A stretch of DNA of 64,000 bases from Streptomyces sp. NBC_00414 (GCF_036038375.1 NZ_CP107935.1:9176001-9240000), one strand, 5' to 3'. Numbered from the stretch's first letter, positions 1 to 8,677 are shown. Numbers and translations: made by a program. The notes: a model not told the origin generated them from the letters alone.

Positions 1-362
1 AACACCGTCATGAACTCGTCCCGGCTGCCGCCCGCGCGGCCCGTGCCGATCCAGTCGTAGTGCGCGCCGAGGTCCGTCGCGATGTCGAGCACCTGCTGGT
101 AGAGCCCTTCCTGGGTGCCTATGACGTGGAGCGGTTCCCGGCGCAGCAGTTCACGGGTGACGGGACGGCGCACGGCCCAGCTGTTGGGTTCGGCGGTGCT
201 CGCGTAGCGCAGGTTGAAGGACATGACCTCCAGGTGGCCACGGCGGTCCGCCGCCGAGGCGGGCGACCTGGAGAGCGCCGTACTGGACAGGGGCAGGGCG
301 ACCGCGGCGGTGAGCGCGGTCTTGAGTCCCAGGCGGCGCGTGACTCGGCTGTGACGGGGCAC
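1..362 (-). CDS. Secreted endonuclease/exonuclease/phosphatase family protein, C-terminus cut by window edge
   Basis: The reading frame runs off the left edge, so only the first 120 codons are present. The start is a GTG at 360-362 with an AGAAGGAG ribosome site just upstream. Residues 1-38 look like an export signal (basic start, Ala/Leu-rich core, SASAA-like cleavage zone; a twin Arg precedes the core). After it come MSFNLRYA and IGTQEG, which match the first two conserved motifs of the EEP phosphodiesterase fold: the Asn of SFNLR and the metal-binding Glu of TQEG. Members cleave phosphodiester or phosphoester bonds in nucleic acids, lipids or sugar phosphates. The substrate cannot be told from this part. 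It is divergent from the DUF6986 gene at 704. Confidence 0.85.
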   Translation of the reverse strand, partial: MPRHSRVTRRLGLKTALTAAVALPLSSTALSRSPASAADRRGHLEVMSFNLRYASTAEPNSWAVRRPVTRELLRREPLHVIGTQEGLYQQVLDIATDLGAHYDWIGTGRAGGSRDEFMTV

Positions 363-703
363 GGGATGCTCCTTCTGTGGCCATGCCGGTCCGTGGTGCG
401 GGCCGGTTCTGCGACGGATGCCGGTCGAGTCGTGCGCCTCGCAGTCTCGAAGTCGGGCGTGAACATGTCGAGATGTCGGGATGGATCCCTGGGGAAGTCC
501 GCGCGTGTTCCGGGAGGGGTTCAGGGGGAGGCGGAGGGCGAGCGGGGTCGACCCGGAGCCGCTCCAGGGCGATTCCGGGGCTGAGCGAACCGGATTCCGG
601 CGCCGGTCCGGCGAGGATGAGGGTGTTGACCAGCCGGAAGGTCACGGATAACTTCGTTCTACGGAATGTTGATTCCGAGAAGCGGAAAACCGGAGGGTGT
701 GGA
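363..703. promoter_or_regulatory. Divergent intergenic region with three CGGAA/TTCCG half-sites
   Basis: This 341-base gap separates the leftward EEP gene from the rightward DUF6986 gene and must hold both promoters. CGGAAT (662-667) and ATTCCG (672-677) form an inverted repeat with a 4-base spacer. TTCCG (673-677) and CGGAA (683-687) form a second with a 5-base spacer. The three half-sites are 10-11 bp apart, on one face of the helix, and end 16 bases before the ATG at 704. This is operator-like; the protein is unknown. No reading frame in the gap has a plausible start and ribosome site. Confidence 0.55.
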
Positions 704-2008
704 ATGGGTCAGGGTCAGCAGGAGAAGGTGGCGACGAGCCTCGCCGGCGCCGTCGGCGAGGAGATCAGTGCCTCACTCGCCCCGGTCGACGCCGAGTTGG
801 AGCGCCGCTACCCCGGAGACCCCGGAACCCGCCAGCCCGTCCACACCGTGTACGTCCCGGGCGACGCCTTCGCCGCGGACACCATCCGCTCCTGGGGCGA
901 CCAGGCACTCACCGCCCTCGACCGGCACGCGCCCGACGCCTCCTCCCTCGCCGCCGTCCTCGGCCTCTCCGACGACCTCGCGGAGCCCGTGTACGCCCGC
1001 GTGCGCGCCAAGCTGGAGCGGGAACCGATCGAAGACCTGCGCGTCGACTTCGAGGACGGCTACGGACCGCGCCCCGACGCCGAGGAGGACGAGGCGGCCG
1101 CCCGCGCCGCCCGGCTGATCTCGGAGGCGTACCAGGACGGCACAGCGGCCCCGTACATGGGCATCCGGATGAAGTGCATGGAGGCGCCGGTCCGCGACCG
1201 GGGCATCCGCACGCTCGACATCTTCCTCACCGGGCTGATGGAGGCCGGCGGGCTGCCCGGCGGACTGGTGCTGACCCTGCCGAAGGTCACGTACGCGGAG
1301 CAGGTCACCGCCATGGTGCGGCTCCTGGAGGAGTTCGAGAAGGCCCACGGACTGGAGCGGGGCCGGATCGGGTTCGAGATCCAGATCGAGACCAGCCAGT
1401 CCATCCTCGCCACCGACGGCACGGCGACCGTCGCCCGCATGATCCAGGCAGCTCAAGGCCGCGCCACCGGACTGCACTACGGGACCTTCGACTACAGCGC
1501 CTGCCTCGGCGTCTCCGCCGCCTACCAGGCCAGCGACCACCCGGCCGCCGACCACGCCAAGGCGATCATGCAGGTCGCGGCCGCCGGCACCGGCGTGCGG
1601 GTCTCGGACGGCTCCACCAACGTGCTGCCGGTCGGCCCGACGGCGAAGGTCCACGACGCCTGGCGCCTGCACTTCGGGCTCACCCGCCGCGCCCTCGCCC
1701 GCGCCTACTACCAGGGCTGGGACATGCACCCCGGGCACCTCCCGACCCGGTACGCGGCCGTGTTCGCCTTCTACCGCGAGGGGTTCGAGCAAGCCGCGGC
1801 GCGCCTCGTCGCGTACGCCAACCGGGCCGGCGGCGACGTGATGGACGAGCCCGCCACCGCCAAGGCGCTCAGTGGTCATCTGCTGCGCGGCCTGGACTGC
1901 GGGGCCCTCGACATCGCCGAGGTGGCACGGGCGACGGGGCTCACGCGCAAGGACCTCGAGGGCTTCGCGGTGCCGAGGCGCGCGGACCTGACTGTCTCGG
2001 CCAAGTAG
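704..2008 (+). CDS. DUF6986 family protein, HpcH/HpaI aldolase or citrate-lyase beta-like
   Basis: A 434-residue protein. I start at ATG 704 because GGAGGGTGTGGA sits directly upstream; in-frame sequence before it lacks homologue-like content. It resembles the TIM-barrel CitE/HpcH superfamily: VDFEDGYG (about residue 108) and FEIQIET (about 224) are the expected positions of the acidic residues that hold Mg2+, and later GLHYGTFDYS is also typical. CitE-type enzymes cleave or form C-C bonds next to a carboxylate or CoA ester. The reaction of DUF6986 proteins is, as far as I know, not established. The palindromic half-sites just before the start suggest repressor control. No co-transcribed partner is visible. 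Confidence 0.88.
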   Translation: MGQGQQEKVATSLAGAVGEEISASLAPVDAELERRYPGDPGTRQPVHTVYVPGDAFAADTIRSWGDQALTALDRHAPDASSLAAVLGLSDDLAEPVYARVRAKLEREPIEDLRVDFEDGYGPRPDAEEDEAAARAARLISEAYQDGTAAPYMGIRMKCMEAPVRDRGIRTLDIFLTGLMEAGGLPGGLVLTLPKVTYAEQVTAMVRLLEEFEKAHGLERGRIGFEIQIETSQSILATDGTATVARMIQAAQGRATGLHYGTFDYSACLGVSAAYQASDHPAADHAKAIMQVAAAGTGVRVSDGSTNVLPVGPTAKVHDAWRLHFGLTRRALARAYYQGWDMHPGHLPTRYAAVFAFYREGFEQAAARLVAYANRAGGDVMDEPATAKALSGHLLRGLDCGALDIAEVARATGLTRKDLEGFAVPRRADLTVSAK

Positions 2009-2104
2009 CGGACCTGTCACAGCCGCCGCCGTCGGCCCTCGCCGTCACCTCTGCCCCGTACTCTGGGCGGCACTTCATTGACGTGTCACAGGAACGGGGC
2101 AGCG

Positions 2105-3955
2105 GTGTCTGCGGGGGAGAACCAGCAGCCGGGGGAGCACGACCGGCCCGGGGAGACGGAACAGCCGGACGGCATAGGGCGGCTCCTGGCCGGCCGCTAC
2201 CGTGTCGTCGCCCAACTGGGGCGCGGCGGGATGGGCGTCGTCTGGCGGGCCCTCGACGAGGTGCTCGGCCGCGAGGTGGCGGTCAAGGAACTGCGTACCT
2301 ACACGGACGCGGGCGGACCCGAACTCGCCGACCTGGGGCTGCGTATGCAGCGCGAGGCGCGCGCGGCGGCCAGGGTGCGCCACCCCGGCGTGATCGCAGT
2401 GCACGACGTGGCGGAGGTCGACGGCCGCCCGCTCATCGTGATGGAACTGGTGGACGGGCCGTCCCTGGACGACGTCCTGCGCGAGCGCGGCACGATCGAC
2501 GCCCGTGAGGCCGCCGGGATCGGCGCGAAGGTCATGGACGCGCTCGCCGCGGCCCACCGGGCGGGAGTCCTGCACCGCGACGTGAAGCCGGGCAACATCC
2601 TGCTCGACCGCTCGGGACGGGTCGTCCTCACGGACTTCGGCATCGCCACGATGGACGACCCGGGCGACGGCTCCACCGCGCATCTCACGCGCAGCGGCGA
2701 ACTGGTCGGCTCCCTGGACTACATGGCCCCCGAACGGGCCCAGGGACACGAGCCGGGCCCGGCCTCCGACATCTGGGCCCTGGGCGCCACCCTCTACGCG
2801 GCCGTCGAGGGGTCCTCGCCCTTCCGCCGCACGTCCACGTGGTCCACGCTCACCGCCATCGTCGTCGAACCGCTGCCCGAACCGCGGTATGCCGGGCCGC
2901 TCGCTCCCGTACTGCGGCAGCTGATGCACAAGCAGCCCGAGGCCCGCCCGGAGGCCGGCCGGGCGCGTGGACTCCTGGAGAGGGTGGCCGAGGCGACCGA
3001 ACAGGAATCGGCCGACCAGGACGCGATCGGCAAGGACCCGACCGGCAAGGACTCGGCGACCCGTGGGCTGAGGGCGCCCGCGCGTCCGGCACGGGCCGCC
3101 ACCGAGCGGAGCGTGCCGGTGATACCGCCCGGGTTCGGGCCGCCGCCGCGGAGTCACTCGGCACCCGCAGGATCACCCGGCGCCGGCGCCTTCGGACCCG
3201 GCGCCTTCGGGCCCCCGGAACCGATGCCGCAGACGGCCACTCCCGTCGCTCCGGCCGCCCAGGTCACGCCGACCACGCCCGGCCCGGCCGCTCCCCGCCG
3301 CCGCAGGGGGCGCGTCCTGCTCGTCGGTGCGGCCGTCGCCGTCGTGCTGGCCTCGACCGCCGTGATCGTCGCCCAACTGACGGACTCCGACGCGTCCGGG
3401 TCCGCCGCCGGGACCGAGGCCTCCCGGGGCGTGGGCGCGACCGCGTCGCCGGGTGCCGACCGCGGCTCGGTCGACCTGACGGACGACAAGGAACCCACGG
3501 AACAGGACGACAAGAAGAACTCCTCGCCGCCGAGCGAGAAGCCCGACCGCACCGAGGACGCCGAGCCGACGGACAAGGCCCCCTCTCCCTCGCCCGAAGC
3601 CACCAAGGGCGGTACGACGGGCGGGAGTTCGGGCGGCGGCACCACGGGCGGAGCGGAGAGCCCCAGCGCCGCACCGGCCTGCCGTGCCATCGGCGGCGGC
3701 AAGTACAACTGCCAGGTCTGGAGGACCGCGACCTCCTACACCGCCGCGGGAGCGCGGGCGGGCACCCTCAACGCCGGCACCAACTACTTCTACTGCCAGC
3801 AGGACCTCGGGCGCCGCGAGACCTACGGGAAGTGGACGAACACCTGGTGGGCGAAGACCGACGACGACAGCGGCAACAGCGGTGTCTACGTCAGCGACGT
3901 CTACGTCCAGGGCGGCGACAACGACTCGCCGGTGCCCGGTCTGCCCGTCTGCTGA
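2105..3955 (+). CDS. Membrane-anchored serine/threonine protein kinase (PknB type)
   Basis: A 616-residue protein started at GTG 2105, preceded by AGGAACGGGG; an in-frame TTG at 2078 is less likely. Residues about 25-290 are a Hanks-type kinase: glycine loop LGRGGMG, Lys in VAVKEL, catalytic HRDVKPGN near residue 157, DFG in LTDFGIA, and MAPER in the activation segment. A Pro/Ala/Gly-rich linker follows, then one membrane helix (about 402-425) and an outer Ser/Thr/Asp-rich stalk. The last 90 residues are a compact domain with four Cys and many aromatic residues rather than PASTA repeats. This predicts a sensor kinase with its N-terminus in the cytoplasm. It stands alone. The ligand of the outer domain is unknown. 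Confidence 0.93.
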   Translation: MSAGENQQPGEHDRPGETEQPDGIGRLLAGRYRVVAQLGRGGMGVVWRALDEVLGREVAVKELRTYTDAGGPELADLGLRMQREARAAARVRHPGVIAVHDVAEVDGRPLIVMELVDGPSLDDVLRERGTIDAREAAGIGAKVMDALAAAHRAGVLHRDVKPGNILLDRSGRVVLTDFGIATMDDPGDGSTAHLTRSGELVGSLDYMAPERAQGHEPGPASDIWALGATLYAAVEGSSPFRRTSTWSTLTAIVVEPLPEPRYAGPLAPVLRQLMHKQPEARPEAGRARGLLERVAEATEQESADQDAIGKDPTGKDSATRGLRAPARPARAATERSVPVIPPGFGPPPRSHSAPAGSPGAGAFGPGAFGPPEPMPQTATPVAPAAQVTPTTPGPAAPRRRRGRVLLVGAAVAVVLASTAVIVAQLTDSDASGSAAGTEASRGVGATASPGADRGSVDLTDDKEPTEQDDKKNSSPPSEKPDRTEDAEPTDKAPSPSPEATKGGTTGGSSGGGTTGGAESPSAAPACRAIGGGKYNCQVWRTATSYTAAGARAGTLNAGTNYFYCQQDLGRRETYGKWTNTWWAKTDDDSGNSGVYVSDVYVQGGDNDSPVPGLPVC

Positions 3956-3983
3956 CGGCGTACGGCCGGGCGCCGGGGCGGAC

Positions 3984-3995
3984 CGGGGCGCCCCG
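3984..3995. terminator. GC-rich palindrome between convergent genes
   Basis: CGGGGCGCCCCG is a 12-base perfect palindrome inside a very GC-rich stretch (3956-4018) between the ends of the kinase gene and the LacI gene. It could act as a hairpin terminator for both. No T-run follows, which is usual in Streptomyces. Confidence 0.45.
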
Positions 3996-4018
3996 TGTGT
4001 CCGGGGCGCCGCCAGGTG

Positions 4019-5056
4019 TCAGACGGAGGGCGGCAGTTCGCCCGAGCCGCGGGTGATCAGACGTGTCGGGAGCTCGATGCGCTCGGGCAGGACGAGCGAG
4101 CCGTCGAGCTGGCGGAAGAGGCGGTCGGCGGCGGTGCGGCCGAGCTGGGCGGCGTCCTGGGCGACGACGGTCACTCCGGGCTGGAGGAGGTCGGCGAGCT
4201 CGATGTCGTCGAAGCCGACCAGGGCGACCGGCCGGGCCCGCTCGGCGATGACGCGTACGACCGTGACCGTCACGCGGTTGTTGCCCGCGAAGACCGCGGT
4301 CACGGGGGAGGAGCCCGACAGCATGGTCTCGGCCGCCAGCCGGACCCGCTCCGGGCCGGTGACGCCCAGCGACATCCAGTCGTCCTCCACCGGGATACCG
4401 GCGTCCTCCATCGCGGCGCGGTAGCCGCGCAGGCGCTCGGCGGCGGTGTGGATGCGGGGCATGTCCCCGATGAACCCGATCCGGCGGTGGCCGTGCGCGA
4501 TGAGGTGCGCGACGCCGTCGCGGGCACCGCCGAAGCTGTCGGAGAGCACGACGTCCGCGTCGATCTGCCCGGCGGGGCGGTCCACGAACACCGTGGCGAC
4601 GCCCGCCTTTATCTCGGGCTCCAGATAGCGGTGGTCGTCACCGGCCGGGATGATCACCAGCCCGTCCACGCGGCGCGCGCACAGCGCGAGGACCAGTTCC
4701 TGCTCGCGGTCCGGGTCCTCGGCGCTGGAGCCGTTGATCAACAGGGCGCCGTGGGCGCGGGCCACCTCCTCCACCGCGCGGCTCAGCGGACCGTAGAACG
4801 GGTCCGCCAGGTCCTCCAGGACCAGACCGATGCTCGCGGTGCTGCCCTTGCGGAGCACGCGCGCGCTGTCGTTGCGCCGGAAGCCCAGCGCGTCGATGGC
4901 CTCCTGCACCCGGCGCTCGGTGTCCGGGGTCACTCCGGGCTCGCCATTGACTACACGCGATACCGTCTTCAGGCCGACCCCGGCACGCGCGGCGACGTCC
5001 TTCATCGTCGGGCGGTTGCCGTAGCGGCTCTCGGTTCGGCGGGCGGTCTCGGCCAC
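4019..5056 (-). CDS. LacI family transcriptional repressor
   Basis: A 345-residue protein from GTG 5056, with AGGACAG about 10 bases upstream. A longer frame reaches a TTG at 5158, but that codon lies inside a LacI-type palindrome and is unlikely to be used. The N-terminal helix-turn-helix and hinge helix are clear: TMKDVAARAGVGLKTVSRVV, followed by NDSARVLRKG. Residues about 65-345 are the periplasmic-binding-protein-like sugar sensor. Position between the operator at 5154-5165 and the ROK kinase at 5277 suggests that it represses itself and perhaps the neighbouring sugar genes. The inducer cannot be named from sequence; a galactoside or galactose is plausible because an alpha-galactosidase lies 1.5 kb away. 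Confidence 0.92.
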   Translation of the reverse strand: MAETARRTESRYGNRPTMKDVAARAGVGLKTVSRVVNGEPGVTPDTERRVQEAIDALGFRRNDSARVLRKGSTASIGLVLEDLADPFYGPLSRAVEEVARAHGALLINGSSAEDPDREQELVLALCARRVDGLVIIPAGDDHRYLEPEIKAGVATVFVDRPAGQIDADVVLSDSFGGARDGVAHLIAHGHRRIGFIGDMPRIHTAAERLRGYRAAMEDAGIPVEDDWMSLGVTGPERVRLAAETMLSGSSPVTAVFAGNNRVTVTVVRVIAERARPVALVGFDDIELADLLQPGVTVVAQDAAQLGRTAADRLFRQLDGSLVLPERIELPTRLITRGSGELPPSV

Positions 5057-5153
5057 GATGCGCTGTCCTGTCCTGTAGTCCTGTGGGGCCTCGTCGGTCC
5101 TGACGGGCCCGGTGGGCACCCGGATCGGGATGTGGCGTCGAGCATAGAGCCTG

Positions 5154-5165
5154 GACAACGTTGTC
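5154..5165. promoter_or_regulatory. Probable LacI-family operator
   Basis: GACAACGTTGTC is a perfect 12-base palindrome with the central CG typical of LacI/GalR operators. It lies about 100 bases upstream of the LacI GTG start, just before a TATGCT -10 box (5141-5146 on the minus strand). This position would let the repressor block its own promoter and possibly influence the divergent ROK gene. Confidence 0.7.
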
Positions 5166-5276
5166 AGATGCGAGAGAGACTGTCCATCGCTTTCTCCGGC
5201 CCGCTCTCCCCACCGCGCGACCGGCCTGCCCTTTCCTCATGGTCCAATCGGGATCCGATCGGGAGAACTGACACTG

Positions 5277-6236
5277 ATGCACACCGACCTCGTGGCCGCG
5301 CTCGACATCGGCGGCACCAAGATCGCCGGAGCGCTGGTGGACGGCCACGGCCGGATCCTGCTGCGCGCCCAGCGGCCGACGCCCGCGCAGGAGCACGGCG
5401 ACGTCGTCATCCGGGCCGTCGAGGCCGTACTCGGCGAACTGACCGCCTCCCCGTTGTGGAGCAGGGTCGCGGCGGTCGGCATCGGCAGCGCCGGGCCCGT
5501 GGACGCCTCGGCGGGCACCGTCAGTCCGGTGAACGTTCCCGGCTGGCGCGACTTCCCCCTCGTCGAGCGGGTCCGTGCCGTGACGGACGGGCTGCCCGTC
5601 GAGCTGATCGGTGACGGCGTGGCGATCACGGCGGCGGAGCACTGGCAGGGAGCCGCCCGCGGCCACGACAACGCGCTCTGCATGGTCGTGTCGACGGGGG
5701 TGGGCGGTGGCCTGGTCCTCGGCGGGAAGCTGCACCCCGGGCCCACGGGGAACTCCGGCCACATCGGCCACATCAGTGTGGATCTCGACGGGGACCTGTG
5801 TCCGTGCGGGTCCCGCGGGTGCGTCGAGCGCATCGCCAGTGGGCCGAACATCGCGCGCCGTGCCATCGAGGCCGGTTGGCGGCCGGGGCCCGAGGGTGAC
5901 GCCTCCGCGGCCGCCGTGGCCGCCGCCGCGCGTGCCGGTGACCCTGTCGCGACGGCTTCCTTCGAGCGGGCCGCGCAGGCGCTGGCGGCGGGCATCGCGG
6001 CGACCGCGACCCTGGTGGAGATCGACATCGCGGTGATCGGCGGGGGAGTGGGCAAGGCGGGCGAGGTCCTGTTCGCGCCGCTGCGGGCCGCTCTGCGGGA
6101 CTACGCGACACTGTCGTTCGTGCAGCGGCTCACCGTGACGCCCGCGCAGATGGGGACGGACGCGGGGCTCGTGGGCGCGGCGTCGGCTGCGCTGAGCCTG
6201 CGGCCGAGCGGCACGGTGGCGGGGGTCGGTGGCTGA
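5277..6236 (+). CDS. ROK family sugar kinase (glucokinase-like)
   Basis: A 319-residue protein starting at ATG 5277, with GGGAGA 10 bases upstream. The N-terminal ATP phosphate motif ALDIGGTKIAGALVD is typical of ROK kinases. GHIGHI near 160 followed by CPCGSRGCVE (about 180-190) is the ROK zinc motif CxCGxxGCxE. It lacks an N-terminal helix-turn-helix, so it is a kinase rather than a repressor of the ROK class. It likely phosphorylates a hexose at the 6-hydroxyl with ATP in the cytoplasm; glucose, N-acetylglucosamine or N-acetylmannosamine cannot be separated by eye. It is divergent from the LacI repressor and convergent with the secreted alpha-galactosidase, so a galactoside or glucoside role is reasonable. 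Confidence 0.9.
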   Translation: MHTDLVAALDIGGTKIAGALVDGHGRILLRAQRPTPAQEHGDVVIRAVEAVLGELTASPLWSRVAAVGIGSAGPVDASAGTVSPVNVPGWRDFPLVERVRAVTDGLPVELIGDGVAITAAEHWQGAARGHDNALCMVVSTGVGGGLVLGGKLHPGPTGNSGHIGHISVDLDGDLCPCGSRGCVERIASGPNIARRAIEAGWRPGPEGDASAAAVAAAARAGDPVATASFERAAQALAAGIAATATLVEIDIAVIGGGVGKAGEVLFAPLRAALRDYATLSFVQRLTVTPAQMGTDAGLVGAASAALSLRPSGTVAGVGG

Positions 6237-6589
6237 GCCACCGACGCTCTTGGCTGCGGGGCTGCGGGGCCGGTCGGTGGGGGCGTGTTGCGCAGTTCCC
6301 CGCGCCCCTGAGGGGTTGGGGCGCGGGGGCTGTTCGGTGGACGCGTCCAGGGGTGCCGCGACACGGCCTCGCGCATCCCGGCCCCGTGAGGGGCGCGGGG
6401 AACTGCGTGCTCGGCCACGACGGGCCGGTACTCGGCCGAGCACCGTGGGTTGTTCGGTTTGTTGTGACGTGGCGGTCGGTGGGGGTTGGCCGCGCAGTTC
6501 CCCGCGCCCCTGGCGGGGCTCTGCAAGGGGCGGGGGAACTGCGCGGCCGGCCAGGGTGGGCCGGTACCCGACGAACTGGCGGGGCGCCG
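6237..6589. repeat. Intergenic block of four Streptomyces CGCAGTTCCCCGCGCCCCT elements
   Basis: This 353-base convergent gap holds no gene. It has four copies of one 19-base element: forward at 6291-6309 and 6493-6511, and inverted at 6389-6407 (perfect complement) and 6526-6543 (one base shorter). The pair 6493-6511/6526-6543 forms a long hairpin with a 14-base loop; 6291-6309 pairs with 6389-6407 across a larger loop. Such elements recur between Streptomyces genes and probably act as terminators or transcript stabilisers, here for both the ROK kinase and the alpha-galactosidase. Confidence 0.8.
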
Positions 6590-8677
6590 TCAGCAGGTGA
6601 GGCGGGCGGATGCCCAGTCGCCGTGGTCGGACGTGATCCCGTCACCGCCGTCCGTGACGACGAGGCGCACCACCTGCGCCCCGCTCACGTCGGCGACGAG
6701 AGACTGCGCGGCATCGGCGTTGGTGAGGACCCCGGTGGAGGCGACCTTCGTGCCGTCGGCCCAGATCTCGAAGGCGACGGACCCGTCGCCCCCCTCCTCG
6801 TCGTCGACACCCACCTGCGCGCCGACGGTCTCGCAGGCCTTGCCCGTGTAGAACTCGACCGTGCTGTCAGCGTGGACGCCGAGCCCGGTGGCGTACACGA
6901 CACCGTTGATCGTGAGCGGGCTCCCGTCGCCCGCCGCACTCTCGCCGTTGCTGGTGTTGCGCTCGACCGGCCCCCAGCCGTTGGTCGCCGACAGCCAGGG
7001 AAGATCGCCGAGATTCGACGCGCCCGAGGGCGGAGCCACCACGACGGACGCCGTAAGCGGCAGCACACTCTCGGCCCGCACCCCGCTCGGCGAGCGGTAG
7101 GTCGCCTTGAGCGTCAGGTCGTACGACCCCGTGGGCGTCCCGGCGGGCGCGGTCACCGTCCACTCGGTGCGCAACGCCCTGCCGGTCGGGAGGGAGCCCG
7201 CCGTGGTCGGCGACGTGGCCCGTACCCACCAGCCCTCGGGGCCGGTCAGGGAGACGGAGACGCGTTTCGCGGGCGTGCGGCCCAGGTCGGTGACCGAGGT
7301 CGTCAGCGCGGTCCGCCTGCCCGCCTCGATCAACGTGCCGCCGTCCAGGCCGATCTCGACGGCGGGCGGGTTCTGGGCCCACCGGCCGTCGGCCGAGACG
7401 CGGACGAGGACCGTGCCGTGTGCGGGGACGGTCGCCGAGATGGCGCCCGCCGTGTTGTAGCTCTTGTGCCGCCACAGGTCGCGCAGCGTGTAGGCGTCCG
7501 CCTCGGGCAGTCCGACGGCCTTCGCGCTCGTGGCGATGCGCTGCGGACTGCCGGTCTCGTTGAAGAGGGCGACCGCGCGGCTGCCGTCCTTCATCTCCTT
7601 GGCGACGACCCATCGACCGCCCTCGGAGGAGAGCACGGCGCCCTGCTTGCCCAGCGGGTCCTGGTCGACCGCGATGACCTCCTTGTTGTCGAGGATGTCG
7701 AAGGTCGCGTCGGACGCGGAGCGCAGGTCCGAGCCGATGAGCAGCGGCGCGGCCATGATCGACCACATCGAGAAGTGCGTGCGGTACTCCGTGTCCGTCA
7801 TCCCGCCGTTGCCGACCTCCAGCATGTCGGGGTCGTTCCACCGCCCGGGACCGGCGTGCTGCGCGAGCGGCAGGTTCTGCTTCATGATCGAGAGCATCGA
7901 GCCCCAGTTGTCACTGATGTCCCCGGTCGTACGCCACAGATGGCCGACGTCCGCCGCCCACTCCCACGGCTTGTTCTCGCCCCACTCGCAGATGCTGTAG
8001 ACGATGGGGCGGCCGGTCGTCTGCGAGGCGGCCTTCAGGGCGTCACGCATCGTCGTGTAGCGCAGCTTGGCGTCCACGCCCTGGTTGTTGCAGTTGTCGT
8101 ACTTCAGATAGTCGACACCCCAGTCCGCGAACTGCTGGGCGTCGCTGTACTCGTGGCCGAGCGCGCCCGGGAAGCCCGCGTCGTTGCACGTCTTCGTGCC
8201 GGCGCTGGTGTAGATGCCGAGCTTGAGCCCCTTGGCGTGCACGTAGTCCGCGACGGCCTCGATCCCGCCGGGGAAGCGGACCGGGTCCGGCACCAGCTTC
8301 CCGTTCGCGTCACGGGCGGGCAGAGCCCAGCAGTCGTCGAGGTTGACGTACTCGTACCCGGCGTCCTTGAGCCCCTTCTCGACGAAGATGTCCGCGATCC
8401 CCTTCACCATCTCCTCGTCGAACTCCGCACGGCAGTGCGTGGAGTTCCAGTTGTTGAAGCCCATGGGCGGGGTGAGGGCGAGGCCGTCGTCCAGGGCGGG
8501 TCCCGTCGGTGCGGCAGGCGCCGCAGAGATCGCGGCCGGTGCTCCGATCGGAGCATTGGCCGGTGCGTCGGCGTAGGCGGTCGGGACCGGCCCGGTCAGC
8601 CCCAATGCGCCGAGCAGTCCCGCGGCGAGTGCTCCGACCGCTCTTCGGCGAGTTGTGCGGGTGGGAAGGTGACGCAT
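6590..8677 (-). CDS. Secreted alpha-galactosidase, glycoside hydrolase family 27 with C-terminal NPCBM domain
   Basis: A 695-residue protein from ATG 8677, with GGAGGA 8 bases upstream. An export signal occupies about 1-37 (TTRRRAVG then a Leu/Ala core, ending TAYADA). The GH27 barrel follows: TPPMGFNNWN, YVNLDDCW, nucleophile Asp in YLKYDNC, and acid/base Asp in RWNDPDMLEVGN, then a beta-sandwich. A NEW3-like segment (about 450-540) and a terminal NPCBM galactose-binding module (about 555-695; GVHADSTVEF) complete the protein. It should release terminal alpha-galactose or beta-arabinopyranose units outside the cell. Family and domain order match the well-known Streptomyces GH27 enzymes. Confidence 0.95.
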   Translation of the reverse strand: MRHLPTRTTRRRAVGALAAGLLGALGLTGPVPTAYADAPANAPIGAPAAISAAPAAPTGPALDDGLALTPPMGFNNWNSTHCRAEFDEEMVKGIADIFVEKGLKDAGYEYVNLDDCWALPARDANGKLVPDPVRFPGGIEAVADYVHAKGLKLGIYTSAGTKTCNDAGFPGALGHEYSDAQQFADWGVDYLKYDNCNNQGVDAKLRYTTMRDALKAASQTTGRPIVYSICEWGENKPWEWAADVGHLWRTTGDISDNWGSMLSIMKQNLPLAQHAGPGRWNDPDMLEVGNGGMTDTEYRTHFSMWSIMAAPLLIGSDLRSASDATFDILDNKEVIAVDQDPLGKQGAVLSSEGGRWVVAKEMKDGSRAVALFNETGSPQRIATSAKAVGLPEADAYTLRDLWRHKSYNTAGAISATVPAHGTVLVRVSADGRWAQNPPAVEIGLDGGTLIEAGRRTALTTSVTDLGRTPAKRVSVSLTGPEGWWVRATSPTTAGSLPTGRALRTEWTVTAPAGTPTGSYDLTLKATYRSPSGVRAESVLPLTASVVVAPPSGASNLGDLPWLSATNGWGPVERNTSNGESAAGDGSPLTINGVVYATGLGVHADSTVEFYTGKACETVGAQVGVDDEEGGDGSVAFEIWADGTKVASTGVLTNADAAQSLVADVSGAQVVRLVVTDGGDGITSDHGDWASARLTC

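Noticed and set aside
697..2508. Long open frame of about 600 codons overlapping the DUF6986 gene and kinase start
   Set aside because: It is in the wrong frame for the GC bias, is Arg/Pro/Gly-rich and crosses two well-supported genes.
5057..5158. N-terminal extension of the LacI regulator from TTG 5158
   Set aside because: The TTG lies inside the LacI-type palindrome and upstream of the likely -10 box, and the extension has no family similarity.
6237..6589. Inverted repeats considered as ends of an insertion sequence
   Set aside because: No transposase frame lies between them, and the same short element recurs elsewhere alone.
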